The notes beneath the pieces are model-generated. The model was given only the letters and a program-made list of their open reading frames with translations, was not told where the DNA came from and searched no databases. A program made the translations under genes and the position numbers. Shown here in pieces: positions 46,791 to 55,615 of a stretch of DNA of 64,000 nucleotides. Position 1 is the stretch's first letter; each line of letters begins with the position of its first letter. The stretch comes from an uncultured Aquimarina sp. (GTDB lineage: Bacteria; Bacteroidota; Bacteroidia; Flavobacteriales; Flavobacteriaceae): NCBI RefSeq assembly GCF_947496855.1, contig NZ_CANMED010000004.1, positions 62,001 to 126,000 of the forward strand, read 5' to 3'.

Positions 46791-48188
46791 ATGAGTTATA
46801 CATTAACCACACATTTCAAACAAATTCTTGCAGATACTATCACTCCAGTAAGTGTATATCTAAAAATAAGAGATCGTTTTCCTAATAGTTTGTTATTAGA
46901 AAATAATGATTATAGAGGTAGTGAGAACAGCTTTTCATATATCTGTTGCAACCCTATTGCTACCATTAAAATTGAAAATGAGATTATTTACGAATCGTTT
47001 CCTGATAAAACCCATAAGGAAACCCCGATAACCAATGATACAGATATCCCTCTTATTATAGAACAATTTGGACAGAAATTTAAAACATCTAAAAGTGACT
47101 TTAAGTTTATAAACAATGGACTGTTCGGTTATATTTCTTATGATGCAGTTCGTTATTTTGAAGATATTTCGATTTCAAAAAAAGAGGGAGGTCTAGATAT
47201 CCCAGACATGCAATATACCGTTTATCAAAACATTATCGCTATCAGTAATTTCACAAATGAGGCTTGTATTTTTGCGCACTGCTATGAATCTGATAGTAAT
47301 ATTGATGAAATAGAATCTTTATTAAAAGTTAAAAACTTTGCATCTTATACCTTTACCACTGTAGACGAAACAACCTCTAACTTAGATAATGAGCAATATA
47401 AAGAACAGGTTGCTTTAGCTAAAAAACATTGTCAACGTGGAGATGTTTTTCAACTAGTTTTATCTAAACGTTTTTCTCAGAAATTTAAGGGAGATGAATT
47501 CAATGTTTACAGAGCATTAAGAAGTATTAACCCATCGCCTTACCTATTTTATTTTGATTATGGAGATTTTAAAATATTCGGAAGTTCACCAGAAGCGCAA
47601 TTGGTAGTCAAGGATGAAATAGCCGAAATTCATCCAATCGCAGGAACTTTTAAACGAACCGGTAACGATGAACAAGATGCAGAACTAGCTAAAAAATTAT
47701 CTGCAGACGAAAAAGAGAATGCAGAACACGTGATGCTGGTAGATCTTGCACGTAACGATTTAAGTCGTAATGGAAGTGAAGTTACAGTAGACACCTACAG
47801 AGAAGTACAGTTTTACTCACATGTGATTCATCTGGTAAGTAAAGTGACTGGCAAAAAACATAAGGACACGACAACGATGCAAGTAGTTGCAGATACATTT
47901 CCTGCAGGAACATTAAGCGGAGCCCCAAAACATATGGCCATGCAACTTATCGAAAAATACGAAACTGTAAATCGTGATTTCTATGGAGGCGCTATTGGTT
48001 TTATGGATTTTTCTGGAAACTTTAATCACGCCATTATGATTAGAACATTTTTAAGTAAAAATCACCAACTACATTGGCAGGCAGGAGCTGGATTAGTCAA
48101 CGAATCAAACGAAGAAAACGAATTACAAGAAGTATACAATAAACTAGGAGCATTAACCAAAGCATTAAAACTAGCTGAAGAAATATAA
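46791..48188 (+). CDS. trpE: Anthranilate synthase component I
   Basis: TrpE converts chorismate and ammonia to anthranilate. The 465-residue protein has the N-terminal regulatory half (a LLENNDYRG-like segment near the feedback site) and the chorismate-binding domain with HPIAGTFKRTG, DEKENAEHVMLVDLARND and FPAGTLSGAPK. It is the first gene after the attenuator. Glutamine amidotransferase activity comes from TrpG, 27 bp downstream. Confidence 0.96.
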   Translation: MSYTLTTHFKQILADTITPVSVYLKIRDRFPNSLLLENNDYRGSENSFSYICCNPIATIKIENEIIYESFPDKTHKETPITNDTDIPLIIEQFGQKFKTSKSDFKFINNGLFGYISYDAVRYFEDISISKKEGGLDIPDMQYTVYQNIIAISNFTNEACIFAHCYESDSNIDEIESLLKVKNFASYTFTTVDETTSNLDNEQYKEQVALAKKHCQRGDVFQLVLSKRFSQKFKGDEFNVYRALRSINPSPYLFYFDYGDFKIFGSSPEAQLVVKDEIAEIHPIAGTFKRTGNDEQDAELAKKLSADEKENAEHVMLVDLARNDLSRNGSEVTVDTYREVQFYSHVIHLVSKVTGKKHKDTTTMQVVADTFPAGTLSGAPKHMAMQLIEKYETVNRDFYGGAIGFMDFSGNFNHAIMIRTFLSKNHQLHWQAGAGLVNESNEENELQEVYNKLGALTKALKLAEEI

Positions 48189-48215
48189 GGAGCTAATAAA
48201 CTCCTGAACAATAAG

Positions 48216-48785
48216 ATGAAAAAAATATTAGTAATTGACAACTACGATTCATTTGTTTACAATCTGGTTCATTATTTAGAAGATCTAGGTTGTGAGGTAA
48301 TCGTAAAACGTAATGACCAACTAACATTAGAGGAAGTAGCTCCTTTTGAAAAAATATTACTTTCACCAGGACCTGGAATTCCTGATGAAGCTGGATTGCT
48401 AAAAGAGATTATTAAAACCTATGCAAATACCAAGAGTATTTTCGGGGTTTGTCTTGGTCAACAAGCTATTGGAGAAGTCTTTGGCGGAAGCCTGATTAAT
48501 CTAGATGATGTGTACCACGGTGTCGCAACCGAAATAAAACTCTCGGTATCAGACGAACTCCTTTTTCAAGGGCTTAATAAAACTTTTGATGTAGGACGAT
48601 ATCACTCTTGGGTAGTAGCGGATACTGATTTACCTTCTTGTCTGGAAGCAACTTCTTTTGATGAAAACGGACAAATCATGTCTCTACGCCATAAAGAACT
48701 AGATGTTAAAGGTGTACAATTTCATCCTGAATCTGTACTTACTCCCGATGGAAAAAAAATATTAGAAAACTGGATCAATAATTAG
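48216..48785 (+). CDS. trpG: Anthranilate synthase component II (glutamine amidotransferase)
   Basis: The 189-residue class I amidotransferase has the catalytic Cys79 in FGVCLGQQAIGEVFGG and the His-Glu pair in GVQFHPESVLTP; LLSPGPGIPDEAG forms the oxyanion region. It supplies ammonia to TrpE. In some bacteria the same subunit also serves PabB, which cannot be judged here. Confidence 0.95.
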   Translation: MKKILVIDNYDSFVYNLVHYLEDLGCEVIVKRNDQLTLEEVAPFEKILLSPGPGIPDEAGLLKEIIKTYANTKSIFGVCLGQQAIGEVFGGSLINLDDVYHGVATEIKLSVSDELLFQGLNKTFDVGRYHSWVVADTDLPSCLEATSFDENGQIMSLRHKELDVKGVQFHPESVLTPDGKKILENWINN

Positions 48786-48811
48786 TTATAAAAATAATTA
48801 TGGGAAGTTAG

Positions 48812-48914
48812 ACACCTCCCTACCCCTCCTCAGGAAGGGAATTTTAATGATAAATAAATAAAACTCTACTGAACCCGAGTAAGAGTTCCTTCCCTTTGGG
48901 AGGCTAGGAGGGGC
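48812..48914. repeat. Imperfect palindromic intergenic repeat in the trpG-trpD spacer
   Basis: The spacer contains ACCCCTCCT...GGAAGGGAA on the left and TTCCTTCCCTTTGGGAGG...AGGAGGGG on the right, an imperfect inverted repeat with about 30-nt arms. The CCCCTCCT/AGGAGGGG arms resemble a repeat widespread between genes in Flavobacteriia. It may form a hairpin inside the trp mRNA. Confidence 0.6.
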
Positions 48915-48919
48915 TGTTT

Positions 48920-49918
48920 ATGAAGAATTTATTAAACCGATTAATTAATCACGAAACTATTTCTAAAGAAGAAGCTAAAGGTGTTTTAGTAAATATTTCT
49001 AAAGGATCTTATAACCAAAGTCAGATTGCCTCTTTTCTAACGGTATATATGATGCGAAGCATTACAGTAGATGAGTTAGAAGGTTTTAGAGACGCATTAT
49101 TAGAACTTTGTGTTGCTGTAGATCTTAGCGAATATAATCCTATTGATCTTTGTGGTACCGGAGGAGATGGAAAAGATACTTTTAACATTTCTACACTTTC
49201 ATCTTTTGTAGCTGCAGGAGCAGGTATCAAAGTAACCAAGCACGGAAATTATGGAGTTTCTTCAAAATGCGGTAGTTCTAACGTAATGGAACATTTAGGT
49301 ATTAAATTCAGTAATGATAAAGATTTTCTAAAACGAAGTATTGACGAAGCAGGAATTTGTGTTCTGCATGCTCCCCTGTTTCACCCTGCAATGAAAAATG
49401 TAGCTCCTATACGAAGAGAATTAGGTGTGAAAACATTTTTTAATATGCTTGGACCAATGGTAAATCCTGCATTTCCCAAAAATCAAATCGTAGGCGTATT
49501 CAACCTAGAATTGGCTAGAATGTATGGGTATCTATATCAGAACACTGATAAAAACTTTACCATCATTCATGCATTAGATGGATATGACGAAATATCTCTT
49601 ACAGGCAGCACTAAGACCATATCCAATAATACAGAAGGAATGTTAACTCCTCAAGATTTTGGAGTAAACACTCTAAAAATGGAAGAAATTGTAGGTGGAG
49701 ATTCTATTGAGGAATCTGCAGCTATTTTCATGAACATATTAAACGGAAAAGGAACCGAGGCTCAAAACAATGTAGTTTCTGCCAATGCAGGTATGGCGAT
49801 AGCAACGGTTGAAAATCTATCACCAATACAAGGATTCGAAAAAGCAAAAGAATCATTATTATCAGGTAAAGGATTAATAGCATTAAATAAAGTACAAGAA
49901 CTAAGTAAGACAACATAA
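48920..49918 (+). CDS. trpD: Anthranilate phosphoribosyltransferase
   Basis: TrpD attaches phosphoribose from PRPP to anthranilate. The 332-residue protein shows the signature CGTGGDGKDTFNIST for PRPP binding, then KVTKHGNYGVSSKCGSSNVME, and LHAPLFHPAMKNVAPIRREL for anthranilate binding. It begins after the palindromic spacer, and its stop overlaps the GrpB start (TAATG). Confidence 0.96.
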   Translation: MKNLLNRLINHETISKEEAKGVLVNISKGSYNQSQIASFLTVYMMRSITVDELEGFRDALLELCVAVDLSEYNPIDLCGTGGDGKDTFNISTLSSFVAAGAGIKVTKHGNYGVSSKCGSSNVMEHLGIKFSNDKDFLKRSIDEAGICVLHAPLFHPAMKNVAPIRRELGVKTFFNMLGPMVNPAFPKNQIVGVFNLELARMYGYLYQNTDKNFTIIHALDGYDEISLTGSTKTISNNTEGMLTPQDFGVNTLKMEEIVGGDSIEESAAIFMNILNGKGTEAQNNVVSANAGMAIATVENLSPIQGFEKAKESLLSGKGLIALNKVQELSKTT

Positions 49919-50517
49919 TGGATGTAGTGGACAAAAAATTAGAAGAATTAACCGTGGAAGAATGGGGAGAGTTATTTCCGATAGAAATGGTTCGTCCTCA
50001 AGAAAATTGGGTTTCAATTTTTCAGGAAGAAAAACTTCTGATCGAAAAAACGCTGACCAAAACCGTAGTACTGGACATCCAACATATGGGGAGTACTTCA
50101 ATCTCTAACCTAGCTTCTAAAGGAAGTATAGATATTCTAGTGGATATTCCTGCTACAATACTTTTTGATGAAGACATCATTCAACAAATGCAAAATATTG
50201 GTTATGAATATTGTCAACAAGGAGGTTATGGACCTGTATATATGATTTTTGCTAAAGGTTTTAACAGAGAAGGGAAAAAAGAACAACAATATTATGTTCA
50301 TATGACACCAAAGAGTCATACCGAGCTATGGGATAGAATTTTTTTCAGAGATTACCTGAGAGAACATCCAGAGGTTGCAAAAAATTATGAAAATCTAAAA
50401 CTAGATCTTGTTTCAAAATATAGTAAAGACAGAAGAAGTTTTACAAAAGGGAAAGCTGCTTTTGTAAAGGAAATAACAGAGTTAGCAAAAAACGGTGCGA
50501 TAGATACCCGAAATTAA
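49918..50517 (+). CDS. GrpB-family protein inside the trp operon
   Basis: The 199-residue protein belongs to the GrpB family of the nucleotidyltransferase superfamily: QHMGSTSISNLASKGSIDILVD is the nucleotidyltransferase-like GS...D.lvd motif, followed by YYVHMTPKSHTELWDRIFFRDYL. Members are uncharacterised or act as small-molecule nucleotidyltransferases. It is translationally coupled to trpD (1-bp overlap) and 26 bp before trpC, so it is co-expressed with tryptophan genes. No known tryptophan step needs it. Confidence 0.85.
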   Translation: MDVVDKKLEELTVEEWGELFPIEMVRPQENWVSIFQEEKLLIEKTLTKTVVLDIQHMGSTSISNLASKGSIDILVDIPATILFDEDIIQQMQNIGYEYCQQGGYGPVYMIFAKGFNREGKKEQQYYVHMTPKSHTELWDRIFFRDYLREHPEVAKNYENLKLDLVSKYSKDRRSFTKGKAAFVKEITELAKNGAIDTRN

Positions 50518-50543
50518 TAATCAACTGGCAACGAAAAACTAAT

Positions 50544-51326
50544 ATGAACATACTAGATAAAATAGTAGCAGATAAATACAAAGAAGTTGAACTTAAAAAA
50601 AGTTTAATTCCTATTCAACAATTAGAAAATTCGGTACTATTCAATCGCCAAACTAACTCATTGGCTTTAGCTTTACGTAATAGTAAAACAGGAATTATCG
50701 CAGAACACAAGCGTAGATCTCCATCTAAATCGGTTATTAACCAAAGTGTTAGTGTTCAAGACGTAGCTACTGGATATCAGGAAGCCGGAGTTTGTGGAAT
50801 GTCTGTATTAACGGATGGAAAATATTTTGGCGGTTCACTAGATGATTTATTACTTGCACGTGCCGCCTCAACCATGCCTTTACTTAGAAAGGAATTTATA
50901 ATTGACGAATATCAATTATTAGAAGCTAAAGCATATGGCGCGGATGTTATACTATTAATAGCAGCAGTATTATCCAGAGATGAAATTAAATCATTATCAG
51001 AATTTGCAAAAAGTATATCACTAGATGTACTACTTGAAGTTCATAATCTGGAGGAACTTGAGAAATCAATTATGCCATCATTAGATATGCTAGGCGTTAA
51101 TAATCGCAATCTTAAAACTTTTGACGTTAGTACAGATGTAAGTAAAGAACTAAGCAAACATATCCCAGATGATTTTATAAAAGTTTCGGAAAGTGGTATC
51201 AGTAGTATTGAAGCTATAAAAGAGCTACAACAATATGACTATAAAGGGTTTTTGATTGGTGAAAATTTCATGAAAACCGAAAATCCAGGAATTAGTGCAG
51301 TAGAATTCATCCAAAAATTAAAATAA
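50544..51326 (+). CDS. trpC: Indole-3-glycerol phosphate synthase
   Basis: The 260-residue (beta/alpha)8 enzyme has IIAEHKRRSPSKSVI with the catalytic Lys, VLTDGKYFGGSLDDL, LLRKEFIIDEYQLLEA and LGVNNRNLKTF. It closes the indole ring from carboxyphenylamino-deoxyribulose phosphate. It is a monofunctional protein, with TrpF encoded separately two genes on. Confidence 0.96.
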   Translation: MNILDKIVADKYKEVELKKSLIPIQQLENSVLFNRQTNSLALALRNSKTGIIAEHKRRSPSKSVINQSVSVQDVATGYQEAGVCGMSVLTDGKYFGGSLDDLLLARAASTMPLLRKEFIIDEYQLLEAKAYGADVILLIAAVLSRDEIKSLSEFAKSISLDVLLEVHNLEELEKSIMPSLDMLGVNNRNLKTFDVSTDVSKELSKHIPDDFIKVSESGISSIEAIKELQQYDYKGFLIGENFMKTENPGISAVEFIQKLK

Positions 51327-51336
51327 ACTAAAAAGT

Positions 51337-52470
51337 ATGAATACAATCTTAGTAACAGGAGTCACAGGAAATATAGGTTCACATGTACTGTTTGAGCTCT
51401 TATTTGATTTGTATTCAAAGAATGAAGAGGCGATTATTTATGTTTTGATTAGAAAACAAAAAGATAAATCCGCTAAACAACGTCTAATCGATGAGGTGTT
51501 TACTGAACAACTTGTTCCAGAAAAAATCGCCCCTTTTTACAAAGAATATTTAGAGAAATATGTTAGAATAATTGAAGGAGATATTAATAGTTTTGTAATT
51601 CCGGAAGAAGCAGGAACTAGTTTAATAGTATATCATTTAGCAGCTTCTGTAAACCTGAGTAATACCGAAAAGGCTAAAAATGAAATAGCTCACGTCAATT
51701 ATCTAAACACACAAGCTTTTTTTGATGCTATTAAACTTCGTACAAAAAAATTAATTTTTGTAAGTACTGCCTTTTCTAGGGGAGAAATAGCTGGCAAAAT
51801 TACTGATGATTATCATTCTGTTTCAAGTTTCGATTTCAGGAACTTTTATGAGGCTTACAAAATGAAGGTTGAAAAACTAGTGTTACAAATTGCAAAAGAA
51901 AATAATTTTAGCTGCACAATTGCAAGACCTAGCGTAGTATCAGGTAGGCTTATTGATTTCCCGAAATATGTAAGTAGTAGATATATTGTCTTTTATTCAA
52001 TCGGCGAGTTCTTTAAAAAGATGAAAAAAACATACCCGGAAATGGGAAAAATTAGAATGGCATTAAATATGGAAGGAGGACTTAATATCGTTCCTGTAGA
52101 CTATGTTGCAAAAGGAATTGTTAGAGCCGCTGAGAGTAAAGAAGAACAGTTAAATATTACCTTAACCCAGAACGTTCCGACACATTATATCATTACTAGC
52201 ATTCTAGAAAAATGTGGTGTAGAAATAGAATTAGTTCCTGAAGAGCCAAAAAATAAGACAACTATGGAAACATTGTTTTATAAAACCATCGGTTCTCAAC
52301 TACTAAAATATTCTATCTCTGAAAAGCATTATTTTGAATCTAAATTAATACGAGAACTGCTTGTAGATATTGAAGAACCTAATATGAAGGATCACTTTAA
52401 AAAAGTGTATGATTTTGCACATGATATTAATTTTGATAACGCTAATATTACATTAGAACCAAACCTTTAA
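51337..52470 (+). CDS. SDR-type NAD-dependent epimerase/thioester-reductase-like protein inside the trp operon
   Basis: The 377-residue protein has the Rossmann motif TGVTGNIGSHVL and an extended-SDR active site: FVSTAFSRGE and a YxxxK pair in FYEAYKMKVEKLV. RPSVVSGRL and VPVDYVAKGIV complete the fold. The sequence resembles the NAD_binding_4 group (thioester reductases, fatty-acyl-CoA reductase-like). It lies 10 bp after trpC and 17 bp before trpF on the same strand. Substrate is unknown and no carrier or synthetase partner is nearby. Confidence 0.85.
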   Translation: MNTILVTGVTGNIGSHVLFELLFDLYSKNEEAIIYVLIRKQKDKSAKQRLIDEVFTEQLVPEKIAPFYKEYLEKYVRIIEGDINSFVIPEEAGTSLIVYHLAASVNLSNTEKAKNEIAHVNYLNTQAFFDAIKLRTKKLIFVSTAFSRGEIAGKITDDYHSVSSFDFRNFYEAYKMKVEKLVLQIAKENNFSCTIARPSVVSGRLIDFPKYVSSRYIVFYSIGEFFKKMKKTYPEMGKIRMALNMEGGLNIVPVDYVAKGIVRAAESKEEQLNITLTQNVPTHYIITSILEKCGVEIELVPEEPKNKTTMETLFYKTIGSQLLKYSISEKHYFESKLIRELLVDIEEPNMKDHFKKVYDFAHDINFDNANITLEPNL

Positions 52471-52487
52471 CATCCAACAAAAGAAAC

Positions 52488-53156
52488 ATGAAACTGAAAG
52501 TTTGCGGAATGAAATATCAAAAAAACATCAAAGCAGTAGCTGGATTGCAACCAGACTATCTTGGATTTATTTTCTATGAGAAATCACCCAGAAACTTTGA
52601 TATGGATATTCCTGAGCTACCGGAAACTATCAAAAAAACAGGAGTTTTTGTAGACGCATCAATTAATTTCATTTTAGAAAAAGTAAAAAAACATAACTTT
52701 AAGGCCATACAATTACATGGAAATGAATCTGCTGAATATTGTTATGAGTTAAGTAAAGCCATAAATAGACCTGACAGGTTTTCAAAACCTGTCAAGTCTG
52801 GAGACAACAGCAGCGAAATATTTAAAGTATTTTCTATCAAAAATGAATTCGATTTTGAGATACTCAAACCATACGAAGGCATTGTTGATTACTTCCTTTT
52901 TGACACAAAAGGAAAAGAAAAAGGTGGAAATGGATACACCTTTGATTGGAATGTTTTAAAGAACTATAATTCTACTACTCCATTCATCCTAAGTGGTGGA
53001 ATTGGATTACAAGAAGTTGACAAAATAAAAGCAATCCTAGAAACAGATTTACCAATATATGCTATTGACGTTAATAGTAAATTCGAAATTGAGCCAGGAT
53101 TGAAAAACATAAATGATTTAAAAGAATTTAAAAACTTATTATCTGTTGATTGTTAA
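52488..53156 (+). CDS. trpF: Phosphoribosylanthranilate isomerase with palindrome insertion
   Basis: The 222-residue TIM-barrel protein has KVCGMKYQKNIKAV with the catalytic Cys, GFIFYEKSPR, KKTGVFVDAS and AIQLHGNES, and the catalytic Asp region FLFDTKG followed by PFILSGGIG. It performs the Amadori rearrangement step. About 11 residues between YCYELSKAIN and the SSEIFKVFS strand (RPDRFSKPVKSG) are encoded by a 33-bp palindrome and look like an in-frame insertion in a surface region. The reading frame is intact. Confidence 0.94.
   Translation: MKLKVCGMKYQKNIKAVAGLQPDYLGFIFYEKSPRNFDMDIPELPETIKKTGVFVDASINFILEKVKKHNFKAIQLHGNESAEYCYELSKAINRPDRFSKPVKSGDNSSEIFKVFSIKNEFDFEILKPYEGIVDYFLFDTKGKEKGGNGYTFDWNVLKNYNSTTPFILSGGIGLQEVDKIKAILETDLPIYAIDVNSKFEIEPGLKNINDLKEFKNLLSVDC
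52767..52799. repeat. 33-bp palindrome inside trpF
   Basis: AGACCTGACAGGTTTT-C-AAAACCTGTCAAGTCT: 16-bp arms with one mismatch around a single C. The core GACAGGTTTT/AAAACCTGTC is perfect. Its length is a multiple of three, so it reads through in frame. I recall very similar GACAGGTTTT palindromes as dispersed repeats in Bacteroidota. Confidence 0.8.
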
Positions 53157-53204
53157 TTGATACCAAAACATCAATTATTAAACAGAAACTATAAACTGAC
53201 ACAA

Positions 53205-54386
53205 ATGAGTTATCAAGTAAACGAAAAAGGATATTATGGTGATTTTGGAGGAGCTTACATCCCCGAAATGTTATATCCCAATGTAGAAGAATTAAGATCT
53301 ACGTATCTGGATATCATGAATGAACCTTCTTTTAAAGAAGAGTTTGATCAATTATTAAGGGATTATGTAGGTCGTCCATCGCCTTTATATTATGCTAAAC
53401 GGCTTTCAGAAAAATATAATACCAAAATATATTTAAAACGAGAAGATCTTAATCATACAGGCGCTCACAAAATAAACAATACGATTGGACAAATTCTTGT
53501 TGCCAAAAAACTAGGAAAAAACCGAATCATTGCAGAAACAGGAGCTGGACAACACGGAGTTGCAACTGCTACAGTTTGTGCATTAATGGGTATTGAATGT
53601 ATCGTTTATATGGGTGAAATTGATATCAAACGTCAGGCACCTAATGTAGCCCGTATGAAAATGCTTGGTGCAGAAGTAAGACCTGCAAAATCCGGAAGTA
53701 AAACACTAAAAGATGCAACTAATGAAGCAATCAGAGATTGGATTAATAATCCTGTAGATACCCATTACATAATAGGTTCTGCTATTGGACCTCATCCGTA
53801 TCCAGATATGGTAACAAGATTTCAATCCATTATTTCTGAAGAAATCAAGTGGCAACTAAAAGAAAAAGAAGGACGAGAAAATCCCGATTATGTTGTAGCT
53901 TGTATTGGTGGAGGGAGTAATGCAGCGGGAACCTACTATCATTTCTTAGACGAACCAAGTGTCGGAATTATTGCTGTCGAAGCAGCTGGAAAAGGAGTCA
54001 ATAGTGGAGAAAGTGCGGCTACATCCCAATTGGGTAAAGAAGGAATCATTCACGGATGTAAGACACTATTGATGCAAACAACTGATGGACAAATTACAGA
54101 ACCTTACTCTATTTCTGCAGGATTAGATTATCCTGGTGTAGGTCCATTACATTCACATCTATATAAGACAGGCCGAGGCGAGTTCTATTCCGTAACGGAT
54201 GATGATGCAATGACTGCAGGATTAGAATTATCGCAACTAGAAGGAATTATTCCTGCTATAGAAACATCACATGCTTTAGCAATATTTAATGACAAAAAGT
54301 TTAAGCCCGATGACATTGTAGTGATAAGTCTGTCTGGACGTGGAGACAAAGATCTAAACACTTATATTGATTATTTTAAATTGTAA
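53205..54386 (+). CDS. trpB: Tryptophan synthase beta chain
   Basis: I start at ATG 53205 ([21 protein letters not shown]), 393 residues, the usual TrpB length; the frame extends to a TTG at 53157 without family match. The PLP lysine lies in [32 protein letters not shown] and the phosphate-binding [11 protein letters not shown] are present. It joins indole with serine to form tryptophan, in complex with TrpA encoded 107 bp downstream. Confidence 0.96.
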   Translation: MSYQVNEKGYYGDFGGAYIPEMLYPNVEELRSTYLDIMNEPSFKEEFDQLLRDYVGRPSPLYYAKRLSEKYNTKIYLKREDLNHTGAHKINNTIGQILVAKKLGKNRIIAETGAGQHGVATATVCALMGIECIVYMGEIDIKRQAPNVARMKMLGAEVRPAKSGSKTLKDATNEAIRDWINNPVDTHYIIGSAIGPHPYPDMVTRFQSIISEEIKWQLKEKEGRENPDYVVACIGGGSNAAGTYYHFLDEPSVGIIAVEAAGKGVNSGESAATSQLGKEGIIHGCKTLLMQTTDGQITEPYSISAGLDYPGVGPLHSHLYKTGRGEFYSVTDDDAMTAGLELSQLEGIIPAIETSHALAIFNDKKFKPDDIVVISLSGRGDKDLNTYIDYFKL

Positions 54387-54391
54387 AAGAG

Positions 54392-54487
54392 TACAAAGTA
54401 ATGAGTACATAGTATTAAGAACCAATTATTAGGTACTTCTTGCGTCTCACTCATTACTGAACACTTAATATTGAATACTTAGTACTA
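54392..54487. repeat. Inverted-repeat-like element in the trpB-trpA spacer
   Basis: AGTACAAAGTAATGAGTACATAGTATTAAG on the left is mirrored by CTTAATATTGAATACTTAGTACT on the right, an imperfect inverted repeat. The unit GTAATGAGTACA recurs near 62,090 in the UDG-distal spacer, indicating a dispersed repeat family. Confidence 0.55.
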
Positions 54488-54493
54488 TAAAAC

Positions 54494-55255
54494 ATGAACA
54501 GAATAAACACAGCTCTTAAGCAAGATAAAAAACTACTATCCATATATTTTACAGCTGGATATCCAGCATTACATGATACTAAAAAAATCATTCAAGATCT
54601 AGAAAAAAGTGGTGTAGACATGATTGAGATTGGATTACCATTTAGCGATCCTCTGGCTGATGGACCTACCATCCAAGAAAGTTCTACCACTGCTTTAAGA
54701 AATGGAATGACCACCAAGTTATTATTTGAACAACTTGCAGATATTCGTCAGTCCGTAAATATCCCCCTAATCATTATGGGGTACTTTAATCCAATGATGC
54801 AATATGGTGTCGAAGCTTTCTGTGCTAAATGCCAAGAAATTGGTATTGATGGATTGATAATACCAGATCTTCCAGTTGCAGAATATCATGAACAGTATCA
54901 AGAGACTTTTGAAAAATATGGATTGATCAACGTGTTTTTAATTACACCACAAACATCTGAAAAGCGAATTAGATTCATAGACAGTGTATCTAATGGATTC
55001 ATATATATGGTTAGTTCTGCAAGCGTCACAGGATCAACATCTGGTTTCGGAAACACTCAAGAATCTTATTTTGAACGTATTGCAAACATGGATCTAAAAG
55101 CTTCGCAGATTGTAGGATTTGGAATTAGTGATAATGAAACGTTCACACAAGCAACAAAAACTGCGAAAGGCGCTATTATTGGTTCTGCCTTTATTAAGCA
55201 CTTAACCCAAAATGGAGTTGAAAGTGTTGAAGATTTTATAAAAGAAATTAGATAA
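54494..55255 (+). CDS. trpA: Tryptophan synthase alpha chain
   Basis: The 253-residue TIM-barrel subunit has YFTAGYPALHDTKK, the catalytic Glu in MIEIGLPFSDPLADGP, the catalytic Asp region IDGLIIPDLP and VTGSTSGFG for phosphate binding. It releases indole from indole-glycerol phosphate and passes it to TrpB. It is the last gene of the trp operon. Confidence 0.96.
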   Translation: MNRINTALKQDKKLLSIYFTAGYPALHDTKKIIQDLEKSGVDMIEIGLPFSDPLADGPTIQESSTTALRNGMTTKLLFEQLADIRQSVNIPLIIMGYFNPMMQYGVEAFCAKCQEIGIDGLIIPDLPVAEYHEQYQETFEKYGLINVFLITPQTSEKRIRFIDSVSNGFIYMVSSASVTGSTSGFGNTQESYFERIANMDLKASQIVGFGISDNETFTQATKTAKGAIIGSAFIKHLTQNGVESVEDFIKEIR

Positions 55256-55331
55256 TATTCATAAATTTCTAAATAAATAATTAGCTATAATTGTATATAT
55301 TATAAACATACATTTAGAATTAATACAAACG

Positions 55332-55610
55332 ATGACTCCAACTTTATTAATAAGCTTTATATCTATTCCTTTAATAATTGCTATAATTATCATTTTTGTT
55401 TTTATCAAATGGTTAAAACCTGATTTTTTACAATTCAGAAAAACCATCCAACAAAAACCAGAAGGATTACTTGATATTGATGATCGTTATAATGTAACTA
55501 AAATCGAAAAGGAAAAAGAATTAAACCGGTTATTGGACAAAATAAACAATCAAGGAATCGATAAACTCAGTAAAACAGAAAAAGAAAGATTAGAAGAATT
55601 ATCTAAGTAA
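55332..55610 (+). CDS. Small membrane protein with rhomboid-tail-like (DUF6576-like) motif
   Basis: The 92-residue protein has one N-terminal membrane helix (LLISFISIPLIIAIIIIFVFI) followed by KWLKP and a soluble charged tail. The tail IEKEKELNRLLDKINNQGID followed by KLSKTEKERLEELS matches the short helical motif at the C terminus of Bacteroidota rhomboid proteases (ldkIn..G...Ls..Ek..L). No protease domain is present. It is convergent with the next gene. Function unknown. Confidence 0.65.
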   Translation: MTPTLLISFISIPLIIAIIIIFVFIKWLKPDFLQFRKTIQQKPEGLLDIDDRYNVTKIEKEKELNRLLDKINNQGIDKLSKTEKERLEELSK

Positions 55611-55615
55611 GATTA

